Shown: one piece after another, positions 62,989 to 64,000 of the stretch
How the letters are laid out: each line of letters opens with the position of its first letter
Numbering within the stretch: position 1 is the stretch's first letter
Origin: Atkinsonella hypoxylon
Taxonomy: Eukaryota; Ascomycota; Sordariomycetes; Hypocreales; Clavicipitaceae
Reading direction: 5' to 3'
Length of the DNA: 64,000 nt
NCBI GenBank assembly: GCA_000729835.1
Contig: JFHB01000015.1
Span: 186,001 to 250,000 of the forward strand
The notes under the pieces: generated by a model
What the model saw: the letters and a program-made list of their open reading frames with translations, nothing else
Told to the model about the DNA's origin: nothing
Database searches by the model: none
Program-made: the position numbers and the translations under genes

Positions 62989-64000
62989 AGTGCTGCCCCT
63001 ACAAAAAAGATTAGCTGTTCTAGCTGTTCTAAAATTTAATTGTTAATTGTTAGAAGGTATATTAGATTAAACTAAATAACTTATTAATCTAGCTGTTATA
63101 AAAGGCGTAAAAAGGTAGTTATTGTTTTATTGCATAAGCATGCGTTGTTGTTGTTATAGTGCAATCTACAGCGTAGGTTGCTATACTTATGTATTTTTCT
63201 ATGCACTTATAATACCTAAATTATACTTATAATCTAGTAACTATTAAATCTATATATTAAATTAATAGATTTCCTTAAACCTAATAGAGCGTTAAAGCTT
63301 ATTCTATATTCTATATATAAGTAAAGTTACGCAAAATTATCCTAGATAATATTAAATCCTATAAATTAATCTTATATAATAAAGCTAATTTATTAAATCT
63401 ATATAGTATATTCTTTATATAAGATTATTCTATATAGTATTAAAAGTATTAAAAATTAATCTATATTAAAGTAAATTTTCTATTAAATCCCTTTAGTGTA
63501 TTTCTCTATATATATATAGCCTATTCTAATCTTTAGGCATTAGTAATAGTAGTAAATTGTTAGTTAGTTATAGTAAGCTGTTAGTTCTCTCTAGAAAGTA
63601 AAGCTAAAGAACATTTCTAGCAGCTTTAGGGAGGGTTTTGCCTAGAAGGCGCTAGTCTTATGCTTAGTAGGTATTTCTACTAGTTTACTTACAGCTAGCC
63701 TCTTAGTTAGTGTTTTTACCTTAGTTAGTGTTAGCTTTACTGCAGAAGGTATCTTTTATAGAATTAATAAAGAGAAATACATTAAAGATAAATTAATTAA
63801 GATAAACTAAGCACTTTTTCTACATTAAATAGTGCTAAATCTATTACTAAAGAGGCTTTATACAGCAATAGGCTAGTTAGCTAAGTGTTCTAAGAAGTCT
63901 ATATAAATATAGTTAATTTTATGTTATAAACGTCTGCTTTCTACCTATAGTATATTAATATTGCTAACAACCTTTAGTAAGGTTTTGTTTTTATTAATAA
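62989..64000 (-). pseudogene. C second copy, 3' part of the third ORF candidate
   Basis: This minus-strand counterpart of about 31390-32413 in C covers the polypurine tract and the C-terminal half of the unrecognised third ORF, including the lysine/threonine-rich part near 63700. It is a second independent copy for testing whether that frame was under coding constraint. Confidence 0.6.

Larger units (their letters stand above)
62756..64000 (-). mobile_element. Family C second copy, minus strand, 3' end only in window
   Basis: It begins with the 3' LTR in reverse (62756-62988), followed by the reverse of the polypurine region and of the third-ORF region of C, and runs off the right edge. AAAGG at 62751-62755 should be its 5-bp duplication. 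The outer 80 bp of the LTR keep CpG and TpG (GTTACGGTGGTATCCGACG), while the inner part is converted. Confidence 0.91.

Noticed and set aside
1..64000. CRISPR array, tRNA or rRNA genes
   Set aside because: The repeats are LTRs and transposon copies of hundreds to thousands of bases, not short regularly spaced units; I saw no cloverleaf with A and B boxes and no rRNA-like conserved segments.

Overview
The window looks like a block of repeat-induced point mutation (RIP) heterochromatin from a filamentous ascomycete (Pezizomycotina). It is extremely AT-rich, TpA is everywhere, and CpA, TpG and CpG are scarce. Almost every stop codon in a recognisable frame is a TAG or TAA where a CAG, CAA or TGG is expected. 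I see no intact gene, host gene, RNA gene or CRISPR array. Everything I can identify is LTR retrotransposon sequence, and I cannot name the species.

Four families are present; the letters are mine. Family B is a Ty3/gypsy element of about 11.74 kb with 485-bp LTRs (TGTGTCGC...GCGACAAA) and 4-bp target duplications; there are five copies, B0 to B4. Family C is a Ty3/gypsy chromovirus of about 9.95 kb with 243-bp LTRs (TGTTACGG...CCGTAACA) and 5-bp duplications; there is one complete copy and one partial copy. Family D is a Ty3/gypsy chromovirus of about 8.1 kb with 323-bp LTRs (TGTTATGGAC...GTCCATTACA) and 5-bp duplications; there are two copies. The fourth family is a Ty1/copia element with LTRs of about 700 bp, present as a 3' fragment and three solo LTRs.

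The copies are nested. From left to right the window holds: B0 (minus) 1-1273; B1 1274-13733 with a copia solo LTR at 6708-7418; the rest of B0 13734-15143; the end of the D1 5' LTR and D1 left half 15144-17795; D2 17796-35834, interrupted by C at 22705-32656; D1 right half 35840-40415; B2 40416-43082, with a copia solo LTR at 40960-41653; B3 43083-54822; the rest of B2 54827-57769; the copia 3' part 57770-60127, with a solo LTR of its own family at 58295-58997; B4 60128-62755; and a minus-strand C copy from 62756 to the right edge. Target duplications are visible on both sides of B1, B3, C, D2 and the three solo LTRs. Five other boundaries show only a right side, which implies the chain B4 > copia > B2 > D1 > B0 > B1 and predicts the order of the missing left halves upstream of the window.

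The pol frames are still legible because RIP makes transitions and not indels. I can see a destroyed CCHC knuckle, retropepsin, reverse transcriptase (RT), RNase H, integrase and, in C and D, a chromodomain. Each RT active site examined has lost at least one aspartate, so none of these copies should be autonomous. The parts I could not explain are the long 3' regions after pol: about 3.5 kb in B, about 2.2 kb in C and about 2.5 kb in D. RIP is much lighter at the outer tips of the paired LTRs, so the two LTRs of one element preserve different halves of the ancestral sequence.
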